Positions 1 through 7,894 of a DNA stretch of 39,485 nt are shown one piece after another. The first letter of the stretch is position 1. The number at the start of each line of letters is the position of its first letter. The stretch is from an uncultured Bacilli bacterium (GTDB lineage Bacteria; Bacillota_I; Bacilli_A; RF39; UBA660): NCBI GenBank assembly GCA_944331805.1, contig CALVIS010000005.1:1-39485 (forward strand), in the 5' to 3' direction. A model generated the notes under the pieces. That model saw only the letters and a list, made by a program, of their open reading frames with translations. It made no database searches and was not told where the DNA came from. Position numbers and translations under genes: made by a program.

Positions 1-11
1 TTTAAAAGTAG

Positions 12-623
12 TTATATTATTATTTCTTCGCTTATAACTAGCGACTGCTTTTTGGTTACTACCGCATCATTAGCACTGGCCATAGATATACCTTTCATCA
101 TATCTTCTACTGTCATTTCTTCTCCTGTTGTCAAATAAATCTGACTACCTCCCATACCTGAAGCATTGGCACTTGCAGTTACTATGTCAGTCCATTTAAT
201 CTTACCAGCTTCAATTTGTTCAAGTATTATAATCTGGGCGACCATCTTAGTCATAGATGCTACTGCAACTTGTTCATCTTTATTTTTTTCAAATATTATC
301 TCTCCTGTAGTCGCATCCATTAACACTCCGGCAGGGGCATTTGGAATAAGTGATGTATCAGTACTATTCTCATTATTTGTATTTTCTTCACTATTAGTAT
401 TATTTTCTGTTGCATTTTCATCTCCATTTAAAGTATTATTCTCGTTATCATTTGTATCTGTTGCATTATCTTCTATATTAGTAGAATCTTCGTTAATATT
501 AGATTCTCTATTTTCAGTAATATTTTCTTCTTGTATTTCGGTATTATTATTAGTTTCCTCTGCTTTAACAAAACATGGTATTAAAAGTATAGATAACATA
601 ATTAATAAAAATGTCTTCTTCAT
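12..623 (-). pseudogene. D-alanyl-D-alanine carboxypeptidase (PBP5/DacA-like), broken after the SxN motif
   Basis: The N-terminus is a signal peptide (about residues 1-21) followed by a low-complexity Asn/Glu/Thr linker to about residue 90. The serine-type D,D-carboxypeptidase (peptidase S11) fold then begins: the SxxK nucleophile motif reads SMTK and the SxN motif reads SAN in SANDA. Family members trim the terminal D-Ala of peptidoglycan stem peptides outside the membrane and are about 380-430 residues long. This frame stops at 203, before the KTG motif. After SANDAVV, family-like residues are scattered over two frames (AVASY in one, then ISEE in another), so more than one small indel lies between positions 12 and 60. 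The break is either a decayed gene or poor sequence near a contig edge. The family call is firm; functionality is doubtful. Confidence 0.8.
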
Positions 624-677
624 TAAATCAACTCCTAATAAAAGCTATGCTAACATTATTTAAATATGATTATCTAA

Positions 678-1973
678 TTATTCATTAATACAAAATACTG
701 CATATAAAGGTATAGATTTTATATTATTTTCAAAGCCAAAATTCTTAGCTGAAATTCTAATACTATATTTAGGATTATATTTTTTTATATATTCATTTAA
801 ACTCTTACTATTTGTTCTTCTTCCACTTTTTACTTCTATTGGAATAATATCGCCATTTATCTTTATCAAAAAATCAATTTCATACTTACTAAATATATAA
901 TAATAAAGTTCTCTAAACTTAGTATATAATTCACATGCAACATAGTTTTCTGTTAATACCCCTTTATACATCTCATTTTTATCTAATAGTATCTCAGTAT
1001 AATCTATATTAGATAGAGATCTTAGTAAACCTGTATCACTTAGATATATTTTAAATTTATCATTATTAACAAATGCTTTTAATGGAGATTCATTTTTCTC
1101 AGTTAAATCACATTTTAAAATCATATTACTTGCAAGTAACCAATCTAGACTACTCTCATATCTTATTTTTCTAGCATCTTTATCAACTATACTATATTTA
1201 AAATTATTATTTTCCCTTGCTAATTCTTTAGGTATAGCATTATATATTTTACTATTTTTAATACTTTCTGTATTATCAGTATATTTATTCATATCTGCAA
1301 GATAATTTGTGATAATATAATCTTGCAACTCAAAATCAACATTAGAAATATTCAAATTATTTTCTATAAAATTTTCTATTACTTTAGGCATACCACCAAG
1401 TATTAAATATTTTTTATATAAATCAAGAGCTTTTTCATGAATAGAATCAAGTACTTTTTCATTACTATTATAATGTTTTCTGATTTCTTCTATTAACATA
1501 TCTTCACCAAGAGCCATTAAATATTCTTCAAAATCCATTGGAAATAAATATTTAATAACTACTTTACCTACTGGAAAAGATGATTTAAATCTATTGATTT
1601 TAACTCCAAGTAAAGAACCTGCTGTAACTATTTTATATGGCTTATCACTTTCGCAAAAGTATTTCAAAGAAGTTATCGCTCTTTCACTAGTTTGTATTTC
1701 ATCGAAAAAAATAATTGTATTATTTGGATTAAAATTTACTTTTCTTAATATTTGTATTTTCTCTATAATTTTTTCTGGATTAAGTGTTGCATCAAATATT
1801 TCTCTTATATCTTCTTCTTTTTCTAAATTAATATAAATATAATTTTCAAAATTTGTTTTACAAAATTCTTCAAGTATATATGTTTTACCTGTTTGTCTCG
1901 CTCCAATTAACATAAGTGGCATTTTAAAATTCTTTTTCCACTCTAATAAGTCTTTTTCAATTTTTCTATACAT
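678..1973 (-). CDS. ATP-binding protein, AAA family with C-terminal DUF4143
   Basis: The protein starts with an AAA ATPase domain: Walker A GARQTGKT at about residues 24-31 and Walker B IIFFDE at about 87-92. The C-terminal part has a PD-(D/E)xK-like pattern (EIDFLI, then IPIEVKSG) typical of DUF4143. These proteins are widespread in anaerobes and their cellular role is not established; DNA-related or defence-like roles have been suggested only by fold. I chose the ATG at 1973 because AGGTGAT lies at proper spacing, whereas the longer frame to 2045 has no ribosome site and runs through two palindromes. It is transcribed alone, divergently from the VanY-like peptidase gene. Confidence 0.82.
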   Translation of the reverse strand: MYRKIEKDLLEWKKNFKMPLMLIGARQTGKTYILEEFCKTNFENYIYINLEKEEDIREIFDATLNPEKIIEKIQILRKVNFNPNNTIIFFDEIQTSERAITSLKYFCESDKPYKIVTAGSLLGVKINRFKSSFPVGKVVIKYLFPMDFEEYLMALGEDMLIEEIRKHYNSNEKVLDSIHEKALDLYKKYLILGGMPKVIENFIENNLNISNVDFELQDYIITNYLADMNKYTDNTESIKNSKIYNAIPKELARENNNFKYSIVDKDARKIRYESSLDWLLASNMILKCDLTEKNESPLKAFVNNDKFKIYLSDTGLLRSLSNIDYTEILLDKNEMYKGVLTENYVACELYTKFRELYYYIFSKYEIDFLIKINGDIIPIEVKSGRRTNSKSLNEYIKKYNPKYSIRISAKNFGFENNIKSIPLYAVFCINE

Positions 1974-2006
1974 AATATCACCTTCTGCTTTAATTTTATC
2001 ATTTTT

Positions 2007-2053
2007 TGTACAAAAAGTACATATTTTATATTGTTTTTCGTACATTTTGTACG
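2007..2053. promoter_or_regulatory. Pair of TGTAC palindromes upstream of the DUF4143 gene
   Basis: Two perfect inverted repeats lie 17 bp apart: TGTAC-N5-GTACA (2007-2021) and CGTACA-N3-TGTACG (2039-2053). They sit between the chosen start of the DUF4143 gene and a possible minus-strand -10 (TATAAT, 2079-2074). The position fits operator half-sites for a dimeric repressor, or structured leader RNA. No regulator can be named. Confidence 0.4.
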
Positions 2054-2140
2054 TTTTTTAGTGTATGAAAATAATTATATATATGATATTATGGTATTAA
2101 TAAAGGTTAAACGTAATAAAATTAAGTAAGGTGTTTATGT

Positions 2141-3013
2141 ATGAAAAAAATTATTATTATTTTAAGTAGTATTATTGTTATTATCTTTATTATTCTTATG
2201 ATTTTCTTATTTAATACTAATAGTAAAGATAAAGATATCAAAGAAGTTAAAGAAAATGAAACTAAGGAAGAAATCACTAAGGAAGAAGATAATGAGTTCA
2301 GTAAATTATCTTATTATAAGGAAGAAAATTTTGAAAGATATAAAGCTTATCAAACTAATAATTCTGATCTTTCTATAGAAGATATTGTTACAAGAGTTAA
2401 CTTAAATTTAGATAAAGAACCTTATACTGATACTATTCCTTCTCCTAATTTAAATACTAATTATTTACTTGTTAATAAGTTTAATTATTTAGATAGTAGT
2501 TATATACCAAATAATTTAGAACTACTTGATAATAGTTATTCTAAAAGTGGTATTTACTTAGTTAGTGAAGCGAAAGATAATCTTGAAAGATTAATAAATG
2601 ACGCTAAAAATGATGGTATGAATATTAGAGTAGCTTCTGCTTATCGAACTTACTCTTATCAAGAAAATCTATATAATAATTATGTAAAAAATGATGGTGT
2701 AGAAAATGCTGACACCTACTCTGCAAGGCCAGGATATTCAGAACATCAAACAGGTCTAGTTGTTGACGTAACAAGAGCATTTGATGACTTTAATAATTTT
2801 GAGAATACTGATGAGTATAACTGGATGTTAGATAATGCTGCTAATTATGGTTTTATTTTAAGATATCCTAAAGATAAAGAAGATATTACTACTTATAGTT
2901 TTGAAGCTTGGCATTATAGATATGTAGGTGTTGAATTAGCACAAAAAATAAAGGCTAGTAACCTAACCTTTGATGAATATTATGTAAGATATTTAGAAAA
3001 TGATAAAAATTAA
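2141..3013 (+). CDS. Membrane-anchored D,D-carboxypeptidase, VanY/LdcB family (peptidase M15B)
   Basis: One N-terminal membrane segment (about residues 4-24) anchors the protein, and a charged Lys/Glu linker (28-55) leads to an extracellular M15B peptidase domain at about 105-285. The zinc-site motif SEHQTGLVVDV places ligands at His202 and Asp209, and EAWHYR supplies Glu255 and His258. SAYRTYSYQ near residue 167 is also typical. Such enzymes remove a D-Ala (or act as L,D-carboxypeptidases) on peptidoglycan stem peptides. No van cluster is adjacent, so a housekeeping wall-trimming role is more likely than glycopeptide resistance. The start has upstream AAGGTG. The last 59 bp recur at 3409-3467. 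Confidence 0.88.
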   Translation: MKKIIIILSSIIVIIFIILMIFLFNTNSKDKDIKEVKENETKEEITKEEDNEFSKLSYYKEENFERYKAYQTNNSDLSIEDIVTRVNLNLDKEPYTDTIPSPNLNTNYLLVNKFNYLDSSYIPNNLELLDNSYSKSGIYLVSEAKDNLERLINDAKNDGMNIRVASAYRTYSYQENLYNNYVKNDGVENADTYSARPGYSEHQTGLVVDVTRAFDDFNNFENTDEYNWMLDNAANYGFILRYPKDKEDITTYSFEAWHYRYVGVELAQKIKASNLTFDEYYVRYLENDKN

Positions 3014-3033
3014 TATAATTTCATTTATGATAC

Positions 3034-3062
3034 TTGCATAAAAGTTACTTATGTGATAAGAT
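3034..3062 (+). promoter_or_regulatory. Putative promoter of antisense (antitoxin) RNA
   Basis: TTGCAT (3034-3039), a 17-bp spacer, and TAAGAT (3057-3062) preceded by an extended -10 TG. It points toward the small toxin ORF on the other strand, and no plus-strand protein gene follows it. Confidence 0.55.
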
Positions 3063-3068
3063 GTATAT

Positions 3069-3192
3069 GTAAAAGAAATTTACATAAAATATAAAAGGAA
3101 CACTTAATATTGCAGTGTTGAGTGTGCCTCTAATTAATTGTTTTTATTAGAACCACCTAAACATCGCTTGAGTTAGGTGGATTCTTCTATTT
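3069..3192 (+). ncRNA. Candidate antitoxin RNA of a type I toxin-antitoxin module
   Basis: The limits are inferred. Transcription from the promoter at 3034-3062 would begin near 3069, and the hairpin at 3153-3180 followed by a U-rich stretch would end it near 3190. The RNA would overlap the 3' part of the convergent toxin message by about 100 nt, the layout of TxpA/RatA- and BsrG/SR4-type modules. It contains two further inverted repeats: AACACT...AGTGTT near 3100-3120 and TCTAAT...ATTAGA near 3128-3150. No protein of note is encoded. Confidence 0.5.
3153..3180. terminator. Hairpin at the 3' ends of toxin and antisense RNAs
   Basis: Arms CCACCTAA (3153-3160) and TTAGGTGG (3173-3180) pair perfectly. 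On the plus strand a U-rich run (ATTCTTCTATTTT) follows. On the minus strand the tail is poor, but a second hairpin AACACT/AGTGTT near 3100-3120, followed by CCTTTTATATTTT, could end the toxin message. Confidence 0.6.
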
Positions 3193-3279
3193 TAAGGTGC
3201 AAATCATAAAGAGCATTAAAATTTCCTGAAGAAATAGCATAACTACTAGAGATAGAATTAGAAAATCCTTCTTGTTCAT
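3187..3279 (-). CDS. 30-residue hydrophobic peptide, candidate type I toxin
   Basis: The ORF begins MNKKDFLILS, ends MICTLK, and is almost wholly Leu, Ile, Val, Met and Phe between residues 6 and 27: one membrane-spanning helix with a short charged N-terminus. A very strong ribosome site (AGAAAGGAGG) precedes it, but that site is folded inside a hairpin. A good promoter lies upstream (3331-3359), and an antisense RNA promoter faces it from the other side. Small membrane peptides with a structured leader and convergent antisense RNA are the hallmark of type I toxins in Firmicutes (TxpA, BsrG, Fst, holin-like). I do not recognise the exact family; toxicity is inferred from architecture alone. 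Confidence 0.6.
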   Translation of the reverse strand: MNKKDFLILSLVVMLFLQEILMLFMICTLK

Positions 3280-3284
3280 TATAA

Positions 3285-3300
3285 GCCTCCTTTCTGAGGC
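3285..3300 (-). promoter_or_regulatory. Hairpin sequestering the toxin ribosome-binding site
   Basis: GCCTC (minus strand 3300-3296), loop AGAAAG, then GAGGC (3289-3285) form a perfect 5-bp stem. Part of the Shine-Dalgarno AGGAGG is in the 3' arm, six bases before the toxin ATG. Such leader folding limits translation in known type I toxin messages. Confidence 0.55.
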
Positions 3301-3330
3301 TTCACCCAACTATTAAATGTTCCTATAACT

Positions 3331-3359
3331 ATAGTATCATATTGATTTCTATAGTGCAA
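3331..3359 (-). promoter_or_regulatory. Putative toxin promoter
   Basis: Minus strand TTGCAC (3359-3354), 17-bp spacer, TACTAT (3336-3331) with an extended -10 TG. The start point would be near 3324, giving a leader of about 45 nt before the 30-residue ORF. Confidence 0.6.
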
Positions 3360-3379
3360 GAGAAAAAAGTAATAAAAAA

Positions 3380-3397
3380 GTTACGAATTTTCGTAAC
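3380..3397 (-). terminator. Terminator of the NUDIX gene
   Basis: Perfect palindrome with arms GTTACGAA and TTCGTAAC; on the minus strand it is followed by CTTTTTTATT. It lies 67 bp after the NUDIX stop codon. The core of this hairpin is repeated at 23271-23286. Confidence 0.75.
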
Positions 3398-3408
3398 AAT
3401 AATACTTA

Positions 3409-3467
3409 CTAATAACTTAGCCTTTGACAAATATTATGTAAGATATTTAGAAAGTGATAATAATTAA
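3409..3467 (+). pseudogene. Duplicated 3' end of the VanY-like peptidase gene
   Basis: These 59 bases match 2955-3013, the end of the intact peptidase gene, at 52 positions, including 24 identical bases in a row. The reading frame is preserved to the stop: NNLAFDKYYVRYLESDNN here against SNLTFDEYYVRYLENDKN in the intact copy. No upstream part of a second gene is visible. It is either the remnant of a tandem paralogue or a repeat produced when the intervening toxin-antitoxin segment was gained. Its stop overlaps the convergent NUDIX stop. Confidence 0.8.
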
Positions 3468-3976
3468 AAATCACTTTTTATTTTTTCAAATAATTTAATT
3501 CTATTATCTTTAAAAGAAGTTTTTCCCTCTTTAATCATGGTTATTATTTCATCTATATTAAACCATTTAACCTCTGATAATTCTTCTTCTTGGATGATAA
3601 ATTCATCTTCTTTTTTATTGCATTTAACATAATAGAAATAAGTTATATGAGAATTAGTCTCTTTAATAGTAACTTCTTTTTCACCATATGGAATTAACTC
3701 TTCATAAGATACATCTAGTCCTACTTCTTCTTTTATTTCTCTTATGGCTGCATCTTCTAAAGTTTCATAAGCATCAACATGTCCTGCACAAAGTCCCCAT
3801 TTATTAGGAGCAAATCTTTTATTAGCACTTCTTTTTTGTAATAAAACTTTACCATCATCATTAATAATAAATATTCCTACTTCATTATGTAGTAAATTTT
3901 TATCATGAGCTTCTTCCTTATCCATAACTTGTCCTGTAAAATCTCCATTTTCATCTACTATTTCAATTAATTCCAT
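3464..3976 (-). CDS. NUDIX hydrolase
   Basis: A complete NUDIX box runs from Gly65 (GHVDAYETLEDAAIREIKEE) to Gly86, with the metal-binding REIKEE helix intact. The N-terminal start MELIEIVDENGDFTG and the segment HNEVGIFIINDDGKVLLQKR resemble the YfcD / isopentenyl-diphosphate-isomerase-like branch rather than MutT proper. The family hydrolyses nucleoside diphosphates linked to another group; the substrate cannot be read from sequence, and the isomerase activity itself is not claimed. The length (170 residues) is normal. It is followed by its own terminator. Confidence 0.88.
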   Translation of the reverse strand: MELIEIVDENGDFTGQVMDKEEAHDKNLLHNEVGIFIINDDGKVLLQKRSANKRFAPNKWGLCAGHVDAYETLEDAAIREIKEEVGLDVSYEELIPYGEKEVTIKETNSHITYFYYVKCNKKEDEFIIQEEELSEVKWFNIDEIITMIKEGKTSFKDNRIKLFEKIKSDF

Positions 3977-4014
3977 ATCACTTTTTCATCTCCTGCTATT
4001 ATTCTAAATTATTA

Positions 4015-4896
4015 TTAATTTTTTCTCTCCATCAAAAATCTTTTTTCAAAAGACTCTTCTGTCTTTTTCTTAAGAGAATCACTTAATTTATTAGTAATTT
4101 GTTCTTCTATTTCTTCAAAACAACTTTCCCCACCAATTAATAAATCATTATCTATACTAGAAGCGACTGGAGAAATAACTTTTCCTTCTTCGTTAATATA
4201 AAAGTCTAAAGTACATGATTTTAGCCTATCTATTCCATCTACATTTTCCTTAACTGTAATATTTTTAATAGCATGAGAAGCATTATATTCTGTTCCATCT
4301 TTCTTTACAAACTCTTCGAAGTCTCCAATATAATCATAGTATCTTGACTCTTGCATAGTATCTAAATTATACACTTTATGTTCACTTTTTAAAACATTAG
4401 GCAAGTTAGTTTCTTTAAATTTATCAGTTATAAGTTTACAACCAACTATATTATTACCATCTAACTTAATATGAAAAGTTGCTCTGCTTTCAGTAAGTAT
4501 ATAATCATTATCTCCTACTCTTTTTATACTTTTAGTACATAAAGCTCTATTTGTTTTAAATTTATCTGCTACAAATTCACTAAGATAAACATCATCATTA
4601 ACAGTAAGTTCTACTTCTTTAAAATCTCTATTAATTAAAGCATAAACTTCTGTATCAAGAATAACATTTTGATATCTATTTACTAATGTATATAAAAGAT
4701 TCTCATCATTAGTTAAAGAACATAGTAAATCTTTAAACTCCATACTACTTAATTTTCTATCTTGTTCTTCATTGAAATGATGACCACTTTTAGCAAGTCC
4801 TACTAATTTTACTAATGCTTTATCATCAATAAACTCTACACTATTTTCATTTGGTAAGATAAAATCTATATTTTCAATTGTTTCTATTACTTTCAT
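4015..4896 (-). CDS. Conserved-looking cytoplasmic protein of unknown function
   Basis: I do not recognise this 293-residue protein. It has no signal peptide or membrane segment, is rich in Asp, Glu, Asn and Lys, and reads as a soluble mixed alpha/beta protein with beta-rich middle (for example TFHIKLDGNNIVGCKL) and a charged helical C-terminus (about 255-293). The start has AGGAGA seven bases upstream. It lies between the NUDIX gene (38 bp away) and the terminator of the yihY-like gene, so it is probably the first gene of a NUDIX pair. In style it resembles the unknown proteins at 11599-13010, but I see no alignable motif. Confidence 0.7.
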   Translation of the reverse strand: MKVIETIENIDFILPNENSVEFIDDKALVKLVGLAKSGHHFNEEQDRKLSSMEFKDLLCSLTNDENLLYTLVNRYQNVILDTEVYALINRDFKEVELTVNDDVYLSEFVADKFKTNRALCTKSIKRVGDNDYILTESRATFHIKLDGNNIVGCKLITDKFKETNLPNVLKSEHKVYNLDTMQESRYYDYIGDFEEFVKKDGTEYNASHAIKNITVKENVDGIDRLKSCTLDFYINEEGKVISPVASSIDNDLLIGGESCFEEIEEQITNKLSDSLKKKTEESFEKRFLMERKN

Positions 4897-4935
4897 AATT
4901 TCTCTCCTTTTGATTTCTTATTGTATCAGAAGAAA

Positions 4936-4961
4936 AAAGAAAAGACAACTTACTTTTCTTT
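4936..4961 (-). terminator. Terminator of the yihY-like operon
   Basis: Minus-strand arms AAAGAAAAG (4961-4953) and CTTTTCTTT (4944-4936) form a 9-bp stem with an 8-nt loop, followed by more T residues. The stem overlaps the stop codon of the YihY gene. Confidence 0.7.
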
Positions 4962-5822
4962 CTTTAAGGCTTCATCTATATCACTTTTCTTAAGTCTTAA
5001 TGTTTCTTGTATTACCCCTGTAGCATTAAAACACATTCCAAGGGTGAAGATATAAGCTAGGATGTAAACCCAGATTAATAATACTAAAATATTAGACATA
5101 GCCCCATAAAATACATTATAGTTAGCAAAGTAATCTACATAAAAAGCATATATCTTAGAACTTATTAACCACATAATAGTAGTAAATAATGCTCCTGGTA
5201 TCGTACTCCTACTACTTATCTTAGTATCTGGGGCGATTGTATATAGTAGTTTTAAATTATAATATATTAAGAATAATGATATTGGAAGTTCTAAAAGTCT
5301 ATAGGTATTTTCAACTAAACTAGTTAGACTATCACTATGAATAGAATTAGTAATTATCTTTATTAAAACATCTCCAAAAGCTGGAACTAATATTAAGAAT
5401 AAAAATAATACTACTAATATCAATGTCATAAGAACTGCTTTGCCTCTTTTTCTTAACTCACTACTATCTTTTACTTTATATATTTCATTAGAGGTATTAA
5501 TGATAGAATAAGTTCCATTACTTGCAAGAATAAAGGCAGCGATAAAGAATACTATCATATTAAAATTAAATAAGTCTCCCCCATTATTAGCAGGTATTAA
5601 GTAATTTATAACATCACTTGGTACAACTGACTCTAATATTTCTTTAATACTTGTAGCAGGTAGACCAAACTCACTACCAATGGCACCTACTAAAGCGATT
5701 AATGGGATAATGGAAATAACAAGAAAAAAAGCAAGTTGACCTGGTAGAATTCTCATTTCTGGTAATTTAATTATTGAAATAACTCTTCTTAAAAATATCT
5801 TCATTTTCTTGCTTTTCTTCAT
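4950..5822 (-). CDS. YihY/BrkB-family integral membrane protein
   Basis: Six predicted membrane segments spread over 290 residues match the YihY/UPF0761 (formerly RNase BN) family. The conserved opening LPGQLAFFLVISIIPLIALVG is present at about residues 26-46, and NGTYSIINTSNEIYKV near 100-117 is also characteristic. The molecular role of the family is unknown; the old RNase BN assignment was an error. The N-terminus is Lys-rich and cytoplasmic. It follows the GGDEF gene by nine bases and ends at a clear terminator, so it is the last gene of that unit. Confidence 0.88.
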   Translation of the reverse strand: MKKSKKMKIFLRRVISIIKLPEMRILPGQLAFFLVISIIPLIALVGAIGSEFGLPATSIKEILESVVPSDVINYLIPANNGGDLFNFNMIVFFIAAFILASNGTYSIINTSNEIYKVKDSSELRKRGKAVLMTLILVVLFLFLILVPAFGDVLIKIITNSIHSDSLTSLVENTYRLLELPISLFLIYYNLKLLYTIAPDTKISSRSTIPGALFTTIMWLISSKIYAFYVDYFANYNVFYGAMSNILVLLIWVYILAYIFTLGMCFNATGVIQETLRLKKSDIDEALKKEK

Positions 5823-5831
5823 TTCTATCTC

Positions 5832-7886
5832 CTACTTTAATCCTTGCTTTTTCGTCATCATTTCAAGTGTCGCTTCGTTAATTGCATCATCTAATGTCTT
5901 AATATCATCTTCTATCATACTGTAACCAACACTTGCACCAAAATCATGTGGTAAACTCTTCATTTCTTTTTCTAGTTTCTTAGCATAGGTTTCTACTTGT
6001 CTTTCACTATAACCTACTAAATATACTAAAAACTCATTACCATCTGTTCTAATTATTTCACTGTTTTCTAATTGTGTATTAACTAATGTTGATGCTGCAG
6101 TTACTATTAATTTATCTCCTTCTTCATGTCCATAGTTATCATTAACATATTTAACATTATTTAAATCTATTATAACTACAGCTTGTGGATATACCTTACT
6201 AGCTTCCCAATCTGGAGCCTTCTTATTCAAATAATTTCTATTCTTTAAAGATGTTAGTAAATCTGTATACTTATGTCTATCTTCCTTCTTAACTTTCTTC
6301 ACTTTACGTTTATGTTTAAAGTAGAAATAAAGGAAAACTAAAGCGATTAAGGGAACAGAAACTATTACTAATATAATTAAGAATAAGCCTATAAAACTAC
6401 TTCTTTCAACTATTGATCTACTAATATCTGCTAAACCATTATTACGGTAATTATAATAAGAATTAGTAGTAATTATATAGTTAAATAAATTATAGAAAGT
6501 ATTATTATTATTCTTGACCATAAACTTATAATCATTCATCATTGTATCACGATATAAAACATCATAATCTTTAAAAGTTGTATTTTTATAAAGATTATAT
6601 ACTTCTTTATCTACTACAAGCATTTTATCATTAGCATTTTCTATTAAATCAGTATTGTTATCATAAACTGTAATATCACTACGACTATTATTTTCAAAAT
6701 AATTATAAAGTGAAGTGTTATCTAACATAGCAATGTCTTCATCTTTTAAGCTTTCAAAAGAATTAACAACATGATTATCACTTCGTCTACCTAAAACAAC
6801 ATAATCTTCTATAAAGGTAGATATTGTCTCTTTATAATCATCATTGACTGCAGCAAAGTTATAATAATCAAAATAAATATCTACATCTCCTTTTTCTATC
6901 GCTTTTCTTAAAGCTTCAATACTTCCATATTTCTTATAAGAAAAACTTATATCAGTAAGGCGACTCATTCTTTTTAAGTATTCTCCAGCGATACCAGAGA
7001 CATCTCCATCTACATCAACTTCATATGGATAGTTTTCTACATAACCATAAACATAGTTTTTCTTAACTAAATCTGTAGAATCTTTAGAACTTACATTATT
7101 CTCTGTTATATAGTAATTAAAATAAACGTCATTATATTCATCTACATAATTATCAGTTTTCCACTTTTCAAAGTATTTTCTAATAATTGTATTAAGTCTA
7201 GCATTAGATTTATCACTACTTAAAGTTAAAACTATTTTTTTAGACATTTCTGTAAAGTAATAGTTTATATAGTAACTATTATTTTCAATAGTCTTATCTA
7301 AGTACATTATATTAGGTATTATAATCATACCTACTTCATCATTATCTAAAGCTTGAAATAACTCATCTATAGTGTCATATGATTTAAAGGCAAGATTAGT
7401 TCCTGTTTTTAAATAATAACTTATCTCGGCTACATCAGAATTAAAAACACCAAAGGTAATATTAGACATATCACTTACTCTATTAATTCTTCTATATTCT
7501 TTACCAATAGCGATATAACCATCTGTTGCAATTAACAAATCATTATTGGATAATTCATCTTCATTATTTAAGATTCTAAAACTATAGCCATTATTATCTT
7601 CCAATTCATCATTTTTAGAATAAGCTATTTTATTGAACTCTAAGCCAACATTTTTCTCAAAGTCATCTAAAAAGTTAAAGAATACTCCTTCCCCATTAAG
7701 ACCATATAAAGGATAATCATTGATAACATTAACATCAATCATTGTTGTATCATTATCTTCAACCCATTTTTTTTCATTTACTGTTAGAGAGGTTCTAGCA
7801 TCTTCTCTATTATAATAGAAAAAAACGCCTACAAAAACAATCGCTACAACTAAAAGAGGAAGAATGATTAATAATTTTTTCTTCAT
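5832..7886 (-). CDS. GGDEF-domain membrane protein with extracellular solute-binding-like modules and degenerate signature
   Basis: Residues 5-25 form a first membrane helix. About 35-490 is extracellular and reads as two periplasmic-binding-protein-like (SBP_bac_3 type) modules, the second beginning near KNYVYGYVENYPYEVDVDG. A second helix lies near 500-525, then a cytoplasmic GGDEF domain at about 535-684. The domain keeps IIDLNNVKYVNDNYGHEEGD, the metal/nucleotide-binding core. However, the signature loop is DGNEF (615-619) instead of GGDEF: the first Gly and the Asp are replaced. Cyclic-di-GMP synthesis may therefore be lost or altered, leaving a sensor or GTP-binding role. No EAL or HD-GYP partner is in this window. 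Confidence 0.85.
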   Translation of the reverse strand: MKKKLLIILPLLVVAIVFVGVFFYYNREDARTSLTVNEKKWVEDNDTTMIDVNVINDYPLYGLNGEGVFFNFLDDFEKNVGLEFNKIAYSKNDELEDNNGYSFRILNNEDELSNNDLLIATDGYIAIGKEYRRINRVSDMSNITFGVFNSDVAEISYYLKTGTNLAFKSYDTIDELFQALDNDEVGMIIIPNIMYLDKTIENNSYYINYYFTEMSKKIVLTLSSDKSNARLNTIIRKYFEKWKTDNYVDEYNDVYFNYYITENNVSSKDSTDLVKKNYVYGYVENYPYEVDVDGDVSGIAGEYLKRMSRLTDISFSYKKYGSIEALRKAIEKGDVDIYFDYYNFAAVNDDYKETISTFIEDYVVLGRRSDNHVVNSFESLKDEDIAMLDNTSLYNYFENNSRSDITVYDNNTDLIENANDKMLVVDKEVYNLYKNTTFKDYDVLYRDTMMNDYKFMVKNNNNTFYNLFNYIITTNSYYNYRNNGLADISRSIVERSSFIGLFLIILVIVSVPLIALVFLYFYFKHKRKVKKVKKEDRHKYTDLLTSLKNRNYLNKKAPDWEASKVYPQAVVIIDLNNVKYVNDNYGHEEGDKLIVTAASTLVNTQLENSEIIRTDGNEFLVYLVGYSERQVETYAKKLEKEMKSLPHDFGASVGYSMIEDDIKTLDDAINEATLEMMTKKQGLK

Positions 7887-7894
7887 AATTCCTC

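Noticed and set aside
166-663. Plus-strand 165-residue open frame
   Set aside because: It is antisense to the D,D-carboxypeptidase, with Ser/Phe/Val-rich translation typical of a shadow frame and no ribosome site.
2141-3013. Glycopeptide-resistance vanY
   Set aside because: No vanR, vanS, vanH, ligase or vanX is adjacent; an M15B peptidase alone is common in wall maintenance.
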